Source of the DNA: Epithemia pelagica
Taxonomy: Eukaryota > Bacillariophyta > Bacillariophyceae > Surirellales > Surirellaceae
Assembly: GCA_946965045.2 (NCBI GenBank)
Contig: OX337229.1
Location: forward strand, 558,001-622,000
Length of the DNA: 64,000 nt
Reading direction: 5' to 3'
Positions within the stretch are counted from its first letter, which is position 1. Each line of letters opens with the position of its first letter. This document shows positions 31,034 to 41,508 of the stretch, one piece after another. The notes under the pieces were generated by a model, which saw only the letters and a program-made list of their open reading frames with translations, had not been told where the DNA came from and did not search any database. The position numbers and the translations under genes are program-made.

Positions 31034-31894
31034 TTACTGTTCTTCTTGATCGCAATACGTTTGTGCTTGTCCCAATGCCAAAGCAAACAACCGGGCCGGT
31101 CGGGTGATGTCTTTGGATTTTTGTCGCAACTTTTCGGCGACACTGCTAGCCATTGTCGAGGAGGCCCATCGGGAATCGTGAGGAAGGTTGTACACCAGTT
31201 CGAGGAGGCGTTGTCGACGTTCCTTCTTGTCCTTGACGGCAATACGGACCAGGGCATGTTCCACTCCCGTGCAGACGGGAAATTGAACCAAGTACTCCTT
31301 CATGGCATGGACCAAGGACATGGCCAAGCATCCGCCAGGTTCGCAACAAGCTTCGTAGGCGTTGATGAGGGCACTCAGGTTGGGTTCGCCAACAAGATCC
31401 TCACATGTGGCCGAGTCGAACGAATCCAAGGAGGAAGCGGAATCATTGGGCGAGAAAGCACCAGAAGAACTGGATGCACCCATTTCGAGACGATTCAAAA
31501 TTCGGTGTACCATGGCATGGTTGGCTGCCTTCATCTTTCGGCATTCATCACCACTGTACCACAGAGTAGCTTGGTCTTCCGACAAGTTCTGTTCCGGGCA
31601 TGGTTCGTGGTACTGATTCAAACTTTCGTCAAAGCGGAGACGCAAACTTCGCTTGCGAGACACGGTCGACAGGGACGATAAAGACGTTGCCGTCGTAAGA
31701 GAAGATGCGGAATGCTCACTGATGCGCTTGCCTTTGCGGACCGAGGCGGTTTCAAGTGTGGAAGAATCGGACGGGTCGGCGCCTCCTTCAAAATCCAGCA
31801 AATGTTGCTGTGCCTTGCTGCTATTGTTGTGGTTCTTGCCACGGAACGGGTTGAGGGCCGCGAATCGAGAGGAAGGCTTGGTGCTGGTCTTCAT
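31034..31894 (-). CDS. Hypothetical protein, family member A (286 aa)
   Basis: ATG at 31894 (MKTSTKPSSRFAALNPFRG). The first ~80 residues are Ser/Lys-rich and disordered. The ordered part starts RLRFDESLNQYHEP and continues with ATLWYSGDECRKMKA, then YEACCEPGGCLAMS, TGVEHALVRIAVKDKKERR and RWASSTMASSVAEKLR, and ends DITRPARLFALALGQAQ. The same order of landmarks is present in the protein at 53242-54495: LCWYTADECEEIM, YHSCCQGAL, GLEQALVP, RRQDVAQLL and DVSRPSRLFVLGIGQAQ. The two are therefore paralogs of one family, which I cannot match to a named domain. It is probably lineage-specific. The conserved WY-x2-[DE]EC, tyrosine-CC and G-[VL]-E-[HQ]-A-L blocks suggest a small helical domain. Function unknown. 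Confidence 0.75.
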   Translation of the reverse strand: MKTSTKPSSRFAALNPFRGKNHNNSSKAQQHLLDFEGGADPSDSSTLETASVRKGKRISEHSASSLTTATSLSSLSTVSRKRSLRLRFDESLNQYHEPCPEQNLSEDQATLWYSGDECRKMKAANHAMVHRILNRLEMGASSSSGAFSPNDSASSLDSFDSATCEDLVGEPNLSALINAYEACCEPGGCLAMSLVHAMKEYLVQFPVCTGVEHALVRIAVKDKKERRQRLLELVYNLPHDSRWASSTMASSVAEKLRQKSKDITRPARLFALALGQAQTYCDQEEQ

Positions 31895-33133
31895 GCTGTA
31901 ATTGATAGCAGCGTGTGAGTACTTGGTATTCTGGGTGGTAAGATTTGCGGATCTGTGCTCGACGAGCTTCTGTCAGTGTTCAAAATTGTGTCGTGAGACG
32001 GGCCAAACAATTTTTTGTGAGCAGTGGAGGCGCTTTAGATTTTGGTAGGACTGGTTGCTCGACCAAAAACTATTACTGGCACGAATGACCTTAATACTGG
32101 AATGGAAGGACATACCGGCATACCATCTTACCAGTTGCTCGTAGAAGAAAGATTGTCCGCATAGTAACTACCTACAATGGTGGCTCCTAGAAGAAGATGG
32201 TCCGCATAGGAACTAGAAGAAAATGGTCCCATAGATCCTATACGGTTTCGAATTCTAGGATTATTAGCCGGCAACAGTGTACTATAGTTTTTTGGCTCGC
32301 GACTCTCGACTCTCGAGCATCGAGCTCGAGGAGAGATGGTCACGTTAACTGTACTACCCATGCATCATAAATCATAATTCATCTACCTACCGGTAGGTAA
32401 TACACAAAATCGATTCTCCCTGGACGAGAACAGGAGGGCTTGGTTGTGTCATTGTGGTCAGTGCACATACACAATCCTTCATGCGGTCTTCTTGTTCACT
32501 TTTGTCACCTGCCTGCTGCCTGCACATTGTGCAACTCCCACTCTACGATTCTTGTTCTTACTTTCTCGTTTTTTGTCAAGAGGGTTTCCAGCTTGTTTTT
32601 TTTGTCAAGGGGTTTCCAGTAATGTTCCAGTTCCACACAGATAAAGGATGATGTGAAACGTAGCGCAGTCTAGGAGGATATCTACCTTTTCTCTCCGTAT
32701 TCGTACTCCCTAGTTTGTCGCCGGTGTGTCCCGGGATGCACAGAACGTTATGATTTCACCGATTGATCGGTAAGCGGTAAGGTGTCTCCCTACCTGATGC
32801 GAACCCCCTCACAAAACGAGAACTCATCACTGACTCGCAAAGACAAAGACTCGTACTATACGAGTAGATTGAAACAGTGTATTATGAGTAAGCGATAAGT
32901 GAGAAATCGCTTGGGCATGGGTATGTGGTACGAGTACAAGTATGCCCTAATGAATACGATTACGAGTACATAAGAAGCAACACTACCTATTTCATCTCCC
33001 GATCAGTTTCCTTAGTCAAGGGTGGAACGCTCTCGTACAAGTACTCGTATATCTCAGATCAAGTGAGATCTTTACGATAGGGTGTCGATCATTTTTCACT
33101 TCCCATCGTACCCAAGAAATTAACCCTCCGTAT
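31895..33133. other. Intergenic region, about 1.2 kb
   Basis: Between the family-A gene and the left end of the composite element. Contains scattered short palindromes and reiterated GAGTAC/TACGAGTA words near 32850-33050 but no gene or clear repeat family. Confidence 0.4.
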
Positions 33134-33165
33134 CGGTGACCACCTCTAAATCGTCTGCCAGTCGT
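33134..33165 (+). repeat. Left terminal inverted repeat (32 bp)
   Basis: Pairs with 39889-39920, one mismatch. Confidence 0.8.
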
Positions 33166-33356
33166 TCACCGAATTCTTCTCTGACCTGGTTTTTTTCCCT
33201 TTTGTCATACAAATTTTTTGGTCAATTTCCTATTCTTCACGCCGGCATGGTATCTCCTTCGTCGGCATTTGCGCCTCGCCCGACTCGGAAACTGTCCAAC
33301 CGCCTTTCTCCAACTCTTTCAAATATGGCATCCAGATCCTTTCGATCAACTATAAG

Positions 33357-34635
33357 ATGACCATGACAACTGTTCCAATTGGAACAGCTCAAGATGCGCA
33401 AGCTGATATTGATAATGCCATCCATCGTCAGTTCAACTGGCAAGCCGAACTTTATTTCACAGACCTTGAAAACTTTGACAATCAAGCAATAGATCTGTTT
33501 CAATTCACTGATAAAAACCACTACCATTTTTGACGACAATCATCCAAATCAAAAAGTACTGAAGAACTGCCACATTTGGTTATCTTTGACAGAAAGAAAT
33601 ATCCTCCGAATGATGACGGCATTAAGAGACTGTGCACAGCTCTAAAGATTGAGGGTATCAAATCAGGAACTAACCTTGTCTATCGCAGCCAAGCGCATGT
33701 TCTCTCTTGTTTCCGTTGTAGGAAACATGGTCCCCGACGTTCGAAAGTCATCCCATCTACCAACATCCCCGACCAACCAAATGGAAGCCCGATGGACAAC
33801 AATGATACGGCACAGCCAGACAACATTCTATCAGACGAAACTTTCGACAATGACGGTGTCCGTCTTGGTATACGAGATACCACCGTGATCGGAGCATGAA
33901 CCGTTGTGGTGGGAAATCATCTGTTCGGGGAACTTCGACAATGCGACCTGTTCATGCTGAAGAAACATGCAAAGTTGCACTGCGTCTTGGTGTGAAAGAG
34001 GGTCCTGACGGGTACATATACCTCAAACAAGGGTGTGGACATCGATTTCATTCTTTCCACCCCAAACCACAAAAAGGTGATCTGTGTTTTGCTAAACGCC
34101 ACATTTCCGACTCCACATACAAGCTCATTACCAGTGGTGCTAAAGTTTCTGTGGGCAATGGCTCTCTAAGATGCATTGTCTTAGAAAATCAAAGTGAGCT
34201 GATATCCCGTGGATCAATACAAAGAATTCGAATGGAGCCTGACTTCCTAACAAACAATGAGCAACGTGAGTCCACTGCTTCCCAGATGGTGCACTGGTTA
34301 CAAAAGCATGCAGCAGATCCAAATGTAGGATTGTGTTATTGCTTTCTCTCTTGCCGTCAAAGCAGATATCCCGGCTACCACCGACATCCCAAAGGAAGGC
34401 CTGGACAAACTGGAAGAATTCCTCTTGACAAAATAGAGGAAAACATGGAATATGTGGATACTCTCGAGAATACCTATAGAACAGCTCAAAGTGTAGAACA
34501 ATCACAAGAGCTCCCTTTGGACAACAATGCACTCAATCAGACATTGAACATGGCTCGAGAAATTCATAATGATTCATTGATTGATCTCAAAAGTCATAGA
34601 ATTCTCCTGGGGGCAGGGTGGGTTGATGCTCAAGC
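33357..34635 (+). pseudogene. Broken Mutator-like transposase, N-terminal part
   Basis: Three plus-strand frames must be joined. The first is 33357-33533 (MTMTTVPIGTAQDAQ, with LYFTDLENFDN). The second runs about 33549-33898 (VIFDRKKYPPNDDG, then SCFRCRKHGPRR). The third starts at 33896 (TSTMRPVHAEETCKVALRL, then DGYIYLKQGCGHRFHSFHP). The Cys pairs and the TCKV...GCGHRFHSFH block resemble the WRKY-GCM1/FAR1 zinc-finger module at the start of MULE transposases, where a Cys-x2-Cys or similar pair is followed by an H-x-H pair. The frame shifts near 33540 and 33890 break it. The last frame runs into the 97-bp array and stops at 34723. No DDE catalytic core is visible, so it cannot be an active transposase as it stands. 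Confidence 0.5.
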
Positions 34636-35495
34636 CTGTTCATTTGTTGGGGTTGACAGTCGGCACCTTGTTTGGGCCATTGGAGGGATCGTTCTTTGGA
34701 CTGGTCGTCGGCAAACTGAGTAGAGCACAAGATGGTTCATTTGTTGGGGTTGACAGTCGGCACCTTGTTTGGGCCATTGGAGGGATCATTCTTTGGACTG
34801 GTCGTTGGCAAACTGAGTGGAGCACGAGATGGTTCATTTGTTGGGGTTATCAGTCGGCACCTTGTTTGGGCCATTGGAGGGATCATTCTTTGGACTGGTC
34901 GTCGGCAAACTGAGTGGAGCACAATATGGTTCATTTGTTGAGGTTGACAGTCGGCACCTTGTTTGGGCCATTGGAGGGATCATTCTTTGGACTGGTCGTC
35001 GGCAAACTGTGTGGAGCACAATATGGTTCATTTGTTGAGGTTGACAGTCGGCACCTTGTTTGGGCCATTGGAGGGATCATTCTTTGGACTGGTCGTCGGC
35101 AAACTGAGTGGAGCACAATATGGTTCATTTGTTGAGGTTGACATTCGGCACCTTGTTTGGGAAATTGGAGGGATCATTCTTTGGACTGGTCGTCGGCAAA
35201 CTGAGTGGAGCACAAGATGGTTCATTTGTTGAGGTTGACAGTCGGCACCTTGTTTGGGCCATTGGAGGGATCGTTCTTTGGACTGGTCGTCGGCAAACTG
35301 AGTGGAGCACAATATGGTTCGTTTGTTGAGGTTGACAGTCGGCACCTTGTTTGGGCCATTGGAGGGATCGTTCTTTGGACTGGTCGTCGGGAAACTGAGT
35401 GGAGCACAAGATGGTTCATTTGTGGGGGTTGACAGTCGGCACCTTGTTTGGGCCATTGGAGGGATCGTTCTTTGGACTGGTCATGGGCAAGCTGA
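34636..35495 (+). repeat. Tandem array, 97-bp unit, nine copies
   Basis: Units begin at 34636, 34733, 34830, 34927, 35024, 35121, 35218, 35315 and 35412 and vary at a few positions (e.g. GTTGGGG versus GTTGAGG). Since 97 is 3n+1, each copy is read in a different frame. This creates the ladder of overlapping 65-75-codon frames seen on both strands; these are not genes. Confidence 0.95.
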
Positions 35496-35548
35496 GTTTT
35501 GTCCATTGGAGTCTGATGACAAGGCAATTGGACATTTTCATTATTTTA

Positions 35549-36001
35549 TTAGTTGAGTGGTTCTTGAATAGAATCCGATAAATATTTGGTTCTGGTAGAG
35601 TGTTCGAATTTTTCATCAATACGGGCATGTTTGATTCCTTTTGATATCACAGCCTCATGCTTCATGTAAATTTCATGTCCCAATTTGAATGTCGCATCAT
35701 AGGGCCATCGTACAACTAGAGGTCCAACGGTGTAAACAGACATGCCATTTTTCTTCCATAACACAACACCACTCTTTGTGGGCTCGTACACAATTTGATC
35801 GGCCCATACAAGATCAGTGAATCTTTGTGCTTCTTTGTGTTGGGCTTGAAATATGTTGCACACAATACTCTCTGCATTTCTTCGGGAACAAAATTTTCCT
35901 GACACATCTTCAACGGCCTTTGTGAAAGAATCAAGCAGTTGTTTTGTCCCTTGTTCCCCTTTCCTCAAACCATATTCACGGCTCAAGAATGAAAACCACA
36001 T
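35549..36001 (-). CDS. Downstream part of the element's antisense ORF, -1 frame (up to 150 codons)
   Basis: Starts within the last codons of the 605-codon ORF and continues in the -1 frame. It encodes a compact, charged domain (YGLRKGEQGTKQLLDSF, then KFCSRRNAESIVCNIFQ, ending SDSIQEPLN). The change could reflect a lost base, a programmed -1 frameshift within the ~24-nt overlap, or an unseen intron. I see no classical X-XXY-YYZ slippery heptamer there. Codon use looks like that of the upstream ORF, so the two probably formed one protein of about 750 residues. Function unknown. Confidence 0.5.
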   Translation of the reverse strand: MWFSFLSREYGLRKGEQGTKQLLDSFTKAVEDVSGKFCSRRNAESIVCNIFQAQHKEAQRFTDLVWADQIVYEPTKSGVVLWKKNGMSVYTVGPLVVRWPYDATFKLGHEIYMKHEAVISKGIKHARIDEKFEHSTRTKYLSDSIQEPLN

Positions 36002-37800
36002 GATTCATGAGTACCTTGTATTTCGAAAGAATACCACAACGGGACACACCCAACAATGGACATTGCATTTATCAGATGATTAGTTCCCACGACACCACAT
36101 GAAGGCAAACTTCCCTTCAATCCCTTCATAGTCATGTTGTATAAGTTTGCCCTTGTTTTCTTGTTCGTTGGTGCATCGTCATATCCGAATGATTGAATGC
36201 AGACAAATACCATATGCCGTATCTGTTCCTTAAACTGCTCGAAGGATGGTAGATTTGTTTCAGAACTTGTTGTAAATCGTGTCCCAGGGATTGGTTTCTT
36301 TGAATTTTTATACGAACCATATATCTCGTGAACTCTTTCCAATAGGTTGTATCCAAATTCCAATCCGGTCTGCTTCAGCACAGGTCGCTGTAATACTTCA
36401 ATAAGCGCAGCGGTAGCAAAGAACGTTGTGAAGGAACACAATGCAAAAGACCGGAAGATGCATATGACCTCCACAAAATCAAGATGGAATTGTTTGATCA
36501 TTCGCAAACTGTAGTGAATAATGGGAGACACATAGATGGACGCCTCTAAGTGACATGGATACAGACTGTAACCAATTCCGCACCAAGCACCATCACTCTT
36601 GGTCGTCGTTGCAAATGTTAATGGGCCAGTGTTTTTTCTTGCATCGTCAATAGATTCATACCTGTGCAATAGGAATCGGAGAGACGGACCAATGTCTTCG
36701 TTCTCCCTGCGCTCTGCATCCAATATGGACTTCCTTGTAGCGGCAATTACTGAAATTCTCAAAGAACGCACACCACATGGAACAACCTTGGAAAGAATCA
36801 CAACCTCTGGAAAATTAGGATCATTGAGATCATCATCGTGAAAGCCACATTGTCCAACTTCTGCTGAATTTACGTCTGTTGCAGCTATCCGAATGTATTC
36901 AATTACATTCTCCTTATCGATTCGCTTTGCATACCTTTCCAGTCGCTGGGTCGAACGGCCATGCCAAACATGAGGACAGTTTTGTTTGATCATTTTTGTC
37001 ATTGTACAAAGTACCTTGACCATTATAGGGTCCATTGTTCCATCCAACATCGAAGGACGTGACAGTCTGTGATTGGCCTTATCACGAGAAAAGGCACCAC
37101 CACCACCAAACCCGGCATCTTGCCAGAGATGTTGTCGTGGCATATGCGTTGATCTGTCACTAACCATCCCTTCTTTCTGCAGAAGTAACAGAGAAGAAAG
37201 ATCCTGCCATGGTAGACCAATCTCCTCTATGATCCGTGTTTCAATAAATTGGAAGTCGGCTGAATTGGGTGGGAAAGAATCTTGCTTTGGAAAAACTGAA
37301 TGGACGGGGATGATACATTCTTCTGGGAACTTGAAATCAGGTGCATTTGCAGTGAAATGCCCATGCGGAATGTGAAGTGATTTGGCCACTGTGCAGACTG
37401 TGACTTCATCCAATGGTTGGTAATTAGAAACAATGGAACTCATGTAGTCCAATCTGGCATGGAAAAAAGGACCTTCGGACATCATCTGCTTTTGTAGCGA
37501 TCTGGGAACGTCCTTCCACTTTTTTGATGGAATTTCAAAAAGGAATGGAAGAGCCATTTTATACTTCACTGATGCTTTCTGATCCATCTTGTGCTTCTTG
37601 GAAACGTGCTTAGGCTGACGTTCTGCATCAATAATCTCACGCGATGTGGAAGTACTTATGTCTCGTGGAACCGACTGGGTCTCGACAGGAACCTTATCAA
37701 CACTCGACCAACTTGTGTCTCCATCAAGTAGATCAGCAATAACACGGAGAAGACCAGATACCTTCCGACAACGACCCTCATCAACGAGTAATCGATCCAT
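35983..37800 (-). CDS. Element-encoded protein of unknown function (605 aa)
   Basis: ATG at 37800 (MDRLLVDEGRCRKVSGLLRV), stop at 35983, opposite in direction to the broken transposase. The N-terminal 100 residues are polar, with a Lys-rich patch (KHVSKKHKMDQKASVKYK). The remainder looks globular with no membrane spans. Landmarks are WKDVPRSLQKQM, GFGGGGAFSRDKANHR, VWHGRSTQRLERYAKR, GFHDDDLNDPNFPEVV, RSLRISVIAATRKS and FVCIQSFGYDDAP. I recognise no domain. The HDD followed by strand-like segments could be an iron-binding H-x-D as in 2OG dioxygenases, but no second His/Arg pair is convincing. The start codon lies five bases from a 180-bp tandem array, so the promoter probably lies in the array. 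Location inside inverted repeats suggests a transposon accessory gene. Confidence 0.65.
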   Translation of the reverse strand: MDRLLVDEGRCRKVSGLLRVIADLLDGDTSWSSVDKVPVETQSVPRDISTSTSREIIDAERQPKHVSKKHKMDQKASVKYKMALPFLFEIPSKKWKDVPRSLQKQMMSEGPFFHARLDYMSSIVSNYQPLDEVTVCTVAKSLHIPHGHFTANAPDFKFPEECIIPVHSVFPKQDSFPPNSADFQFIETRIIEEIGLPWQDLSSLLLLQKEGMVSDRSTHMPRQHLWQDAGFGGGGAFSRDKANHRLSRPSMLDGTMDPIMVKVLCTMTKMIKQNCPHVWHGRSTQRLERYAKRIDKENVIEYIRIAATDVNSAEVGQCGFHDDDLNDPNFPEVVILSKVVPCGVRSLRISVIAATRKSILDAERRENEDIGPSLRFLLHRYESIDDARKNTGPLTFATTTKSDGAWCGIGYSLYPCHLEASIYVSPIIHYSLRMIKQFHLDFVEVICIFRSFALCSFTTFFATAALIEVLQRPVLKQTGLEFGYNLLERVHEIYGSYKNSKKPIPGTRFTTSSETNLPSFEQFKEQIRHMVFVCIQSFGYDDAPTNKKTRANLYNMTMKGLKGSLPSCGVVGTNHLINAMSIVGCVPLWYSFEIQGTHESCGFHS

Positions 37801-37804
37801 TTCG

Positions 37805-39494
37805 GAGAGTCACTGTTCGGACCCAATATACTGTCCCAATGGACTAGTATAGGGTCCTTTGAGATGAGGATCGAGCCAGGTCAAGCAACCAATCACCAGA
37901 AATCAACAATCAACCTCAGTCACTGGTGCCCACTGGTCCAGATGGCAGCTGCAACCCAAAAGAGGACGAGAAAATTCTTCAGCCGAGAGTCACTATTCGG
38001 ACCCAATATACTGTCCCAATAGACTAGTATAGGGTCCTTTGAGATGAGGATCAAGCCAGGTCAAGCAACCAATCACCAGAAATCAACAATCAACCTCAGT
38101 CACTGGTGCCCACTGGTCCAGATGGCAGCTGCAACCCAAAAGAGGACGAGAAAATTTTTCAGCCGAGAGTCACTATTCGGACCCAATATACTGTCCCAAT
38201 AGACTAGTATAGGGTCCTTTGAGATGAGGATCAAGCCAGGTCAAGCAACCAATCACCAGAAATCAACAATCAACCTCAGTCACTGGTGCCCACTGGTCCA
38301 GATGGCAGCTGCAACCCAAAAGAGGACGAGAAAATTTTTCAGCCGAGAGTCACTGTTCGGACCCAATATACTGTCCCAATAGACTAGTATAGGGTCCTTT
38401 GAGATGAGGATCAAGCCAGGTCAAGCAACCAATCACCAGAAATCAACAATCAACCTCAGTCAATGGTGCCCACTGGTCCAGATGGCAGCTGTAACCCAAA
38501 AGAGGACGAGAAAATTTTTCAGCCGAGAGTCACTGTTCGGACCCAATATACTGTCCCAATAGACTAGTATAGGGTCCTTTGAGATGAGGATCAAGCCAGG
38601 TCAAGCAACCAATCACCAGAAATCAACAATCAACCTCAGTCAATGGTGCCCACTGGTCCAGATGGCAGCTGCAACCCAAAAGAGGACGAGAAAATTTTTC
38701 AGCCGAGAGTCACTATTCGGACCCAATATACTGTCCCAATAGACTAGTATAGGGTCCTTTGAGATGAGGATCAAGCCAGGTCAAGCAACCAATCACCAGA
38801 AATGAACAATCAACCTCAGTCAATGGTGCCCACTGGTCCAGATGGCAGCTGTAACCCAAAAGAGGACGAGAAAATTTTTCAGCCGAGAGTCACTGTTCGG
38901 ACCCAATATACTGTCCCAATAGACTAGTATAGGGTCCTTTGAGATGAGGATCAAGCCAGGTCAAGCAACCAATCACCAGAAATCAACAATCAACCTCAGT
39001 CAATGGTGCCCACTGGTCCAGATGGCAGCTGTAACCCAAAAGAGGACGAGAAAATTTTTCAGCCAAGAGTCACTGTTCGGACCCAATATACTGTCCCAAT
39101 AGACTAGTAAAGGGTCTTTTGAGATGAGGATCAAGCCAGGTCAAGCAACCAATCACCAGAAATGAACAATCAACCTCAGTCAATGGTGCCCACTGGTCCA
39201 GATGGCAGCTGCAACCCAAAAGAGGACGAGAAAATTTTTCAGCCGAGAATCACTGTTCGGACCCAATATACTGTCCCAATAGACTAGTATAGGGTCCTTT
39301 GAGATGAGGATCAAGCCAGATCAAGCAACCAATCACCAGAAATGAACAATCAACCTCAGTCAATGGTGCCCACTGGTCCAGATGGCAGCTGCAACCCAAA
39401 AGAGGACAAGAAAATTTTTCAGCCGAGAATCACTGTTCGGACCCAATATACTGTCCCAATAGACTAGTATAGAGTCCTTTGAGACAAGGATCTG
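37805..39494 (-). repeat. Tandem array, 180-bp unit, nine full copies plus a partial one
   Basis: The period is exactly 180 bp from 37805 to about 39494, with only scattered substitutions. Copies nearest the gene share CACTGGTGCC (first three), later copies CAATGGTGCC. AATGAACAAT replaces AATCAACAAT in copies 6, 8 and 9. This patchy sharing shows unequal exchange or gene conversion. The array ends against the ATG at 37800, so each unit carries a copy of the immediate 5' flank of the 605-codon ORF. Confidence 0.97.
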
Positions 39495-39499
39495 ACAGA

Positions 39500-39832
39500 A
39501 TCAAGCAAAAAGCAACAACCAAATGATCCTTCGAATGAGTTGCTTGTTGAAGCCAACACAAATTCAAAGTCAATGAAAAAAAGTTGCTGGAAAGAGATTG
39601 CCCTTGCAAGTAGAGCAATGAGTGCCTTTGAGCGTTATGCAGAGCTATTCAAATATTCGATCATTCCAAAAGACTTATCTTACAAGACTGTTTTAGCAAC
39701 AAGATCGACAAAACTGTCCATTGTCCATTGTTATGCTGCACTGCACCCATTCAATTTTTGGTGGGTGGGAAGTTTCGAGTGGCAGTTGGTGGTGAGGAAA
39801 AATGGGGACGCCAGCCAAGCCAACACTCGATG
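39500..39832 (+). pseudogene. Possible C-terminal transposase remnant
   Basis: An open plus-strand stretch (NDPSNELLVEANTNS, then SCWKEIALASRAMSAFERY and LFKYSIIPKDLSY) between the 180-bp array and the right inverted repeat. Its amphipathic helical look and position in the element suggest the far end of the transposase separated from its start by the arrays and antisense ORF. No specific family motif supports this. Confidence 0.25.
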
Positions 39833-39888
39833 AAATTTTTCCTCTTGTGGGAGAGGAAATTTGGTGCGAAAGACAGACTTGGGGAAGG

Positions 39889-39920
39889 ACGACTGTCAGA
39901 CGATTTAGAGGTGGTCACCG
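39889..39920 (-). repeat. Right terminal inverted repeat (32 bp)
   Basis: Reverse complement of 33134-33165 with one mismatch. Confidence 0.8.
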
Positions 39921-41508
39921 GAGCCAATCCAAATGATTTTATTGTTCACCAGACCGCTTGAAATAAGTCGTTATCCGACAACGAGAAAACTACCTATCAC
40001 CAATCACCACGTATCCCCGTCTTAAAGAATAGGAGTAGCTTTCACCCGGTACTGGCAGGGAAAAGAAACGTCATGCAATCTTGGACTGGACCTACCACCT
40101 TCCATTATTCGGGTTTGGAATCTCCAACATGCCCCTATCATTTCTTAAATAATGTCATTGGAAAGTATAGCATTGTCTCGAAGAATAATCAATCCAATAG
40201 CAGAAATATCAGAAATCCAGTTCTTCTACCCGGCGTCCACTTCCACGCACCCTTGGGAGAAGTTGACTCGTCTGGACCATCCTAAGAGCCCAAGATAGTT
40301 GATTACTCTAGAACTACTACTTCTACACGACAGGTCGTGAGTGGCTGACATAATACTTTATGAATTCTTACAAAAAAGATCAGCTCGACAGCAAACCAGT
40401 CCACACAAGTTCTGGAGGGAAAGTTGCCCCTGAAGCTGATCGAATTGGTTTGCTCACGAGCAGGACTACAAATGGAACGATACTGCCGGTTCCCCTGTTG
40501 ACATTGGATGTTCTGCTGTCTCATGGTATGGCAACACACAAGGCAACCGCTGTTGACTCGTCACCAGTTGTTGTGCGTTGTCGTCTTTCATTGGCCAGCC
40601 GAAAAGAATCGAAAATGAATTTTTCAACAGACAAGACCTTTGTCCGAACGAGCTCAAAGCATGGAGAAGAAAGTCTTCGGAAGGTTGCCGGGGTGATGAG
40701 TTTCTTTGATCACTGAATGAAAAGTATCTCATTGACGATCGAAAGGGGAGGAACAGATTTGACGAACTCAGTGGCAATTCCACAAGTCCCACTGACTCGG
40801 AGTTGTTGCATCTTCTCGTCCTCGGTCAGACGGGGCGCCGCCGAGTTCTGCACTATGCACTATGGCGATTTGTGTCAAGGGCGACAGGCGATTGTTGGGT
40901 GTTCCGTATTGTGACGACATGAAAGTCCACCATACATCAGCATAAAATGTTGGTAGTTCCTGGTTCCCGGGGACAAAAGATGCGAGCATCGAGCATCGAC
41001 CTCGACCGGGTCGCGGAGGGGATACAAGATATTTTTTGGTCGCGGTTGTATGAGGAGGACAAAGGGGGGGTTAAATAATGTCTGCGAATAAAACTTTCGC
41101 GCTTCCACATCGTAGAAGTACGAGTACAGGGCTTTGTTTCACATTTTCAAGATGTTCAATGGTCGATCCATCATACAACATTATTTCAACGGCAGGACAA
41201 GAACAAGAACGTTTGTCTGTACCAAGAAGATTCGCATGCCGATGTCGCAAGTCGCAACATGCAACTTCCAACGTCTCCGAACTGTCCGATATCCAAAGCT
41301 GTTCGACGCGACTGGGATCCTTTGTACGAGTATCCGTAGACATATTATGATGACATACGAGAGATGCCATAGCGCGAATAAGCACAGTGGAATCTCTCTT
41401 GCACTTTGGAGACGTGGTCCAGTTCATTCATGTTGTTGTGGTCGTGTTCCTTCTGTTGGTGAAAATCGAAGAGTGGAGTTTTAATCAGTCATCATAAAAG
41501 GTTTTACA
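39921..41508. other. Intergenic region, about 1.6 kb
   Basis: From the right end of the element to the AlkB-like gene. Holds two ATG-started frames of 118 codons (40360-40716 plus, 41071-41427 minus) without recognisable motifs. I did not accept either as a gene. No repeats noted. Confidence 0.4.

Larger units (their letters stand above)
33134..39920. mobile_element. Composite DNA transposon, 6.8 kb, 32-bp terminal inverted repeats, Mutator-like
   Basis: The 32 bp at 33134-33165 and the reverse complement of 39889-39920 agree at 31 of 32 positions (both start CGGTGACCACCTCTAAATCG). Inside, left to right: a frameshifted MULE-type transposase start on the plus strand, nine 97-bp repeats, a minus-strand ORF pair (605 + 150 codons), nine-plus 180-bp repeats, and an open plus-strand stretch at 39500-39810 that may be a transposase C-terminal remnant. 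No target-site duplication of 8-11 bp could be found next to the ends, so it may be old or rearranged. The assignment to Mutator-like elements rests on the FAR1/WRKY-GCM1-like zinc-finger start, not on a visible DDE core. Confidence 0.6.

Noticed and set aside
34581-35556. Ladder of 65-140-codon frames on both strands
   Set aside because: All are translations of the 97-bp repeat (3n+1), differing only by frame; not genes.
40360-40716. 118-codon plus-strand ORF
   Set aside because: ATG present but sequence is unremarkable and isolated; insufficient support.
41071-41427. 118-codon minus-strand ORF divergent from the AlkB-like gene
   Set aside because: Has an ATG but no motif, homolog or splice support; could be a small gene but I cannot support it.
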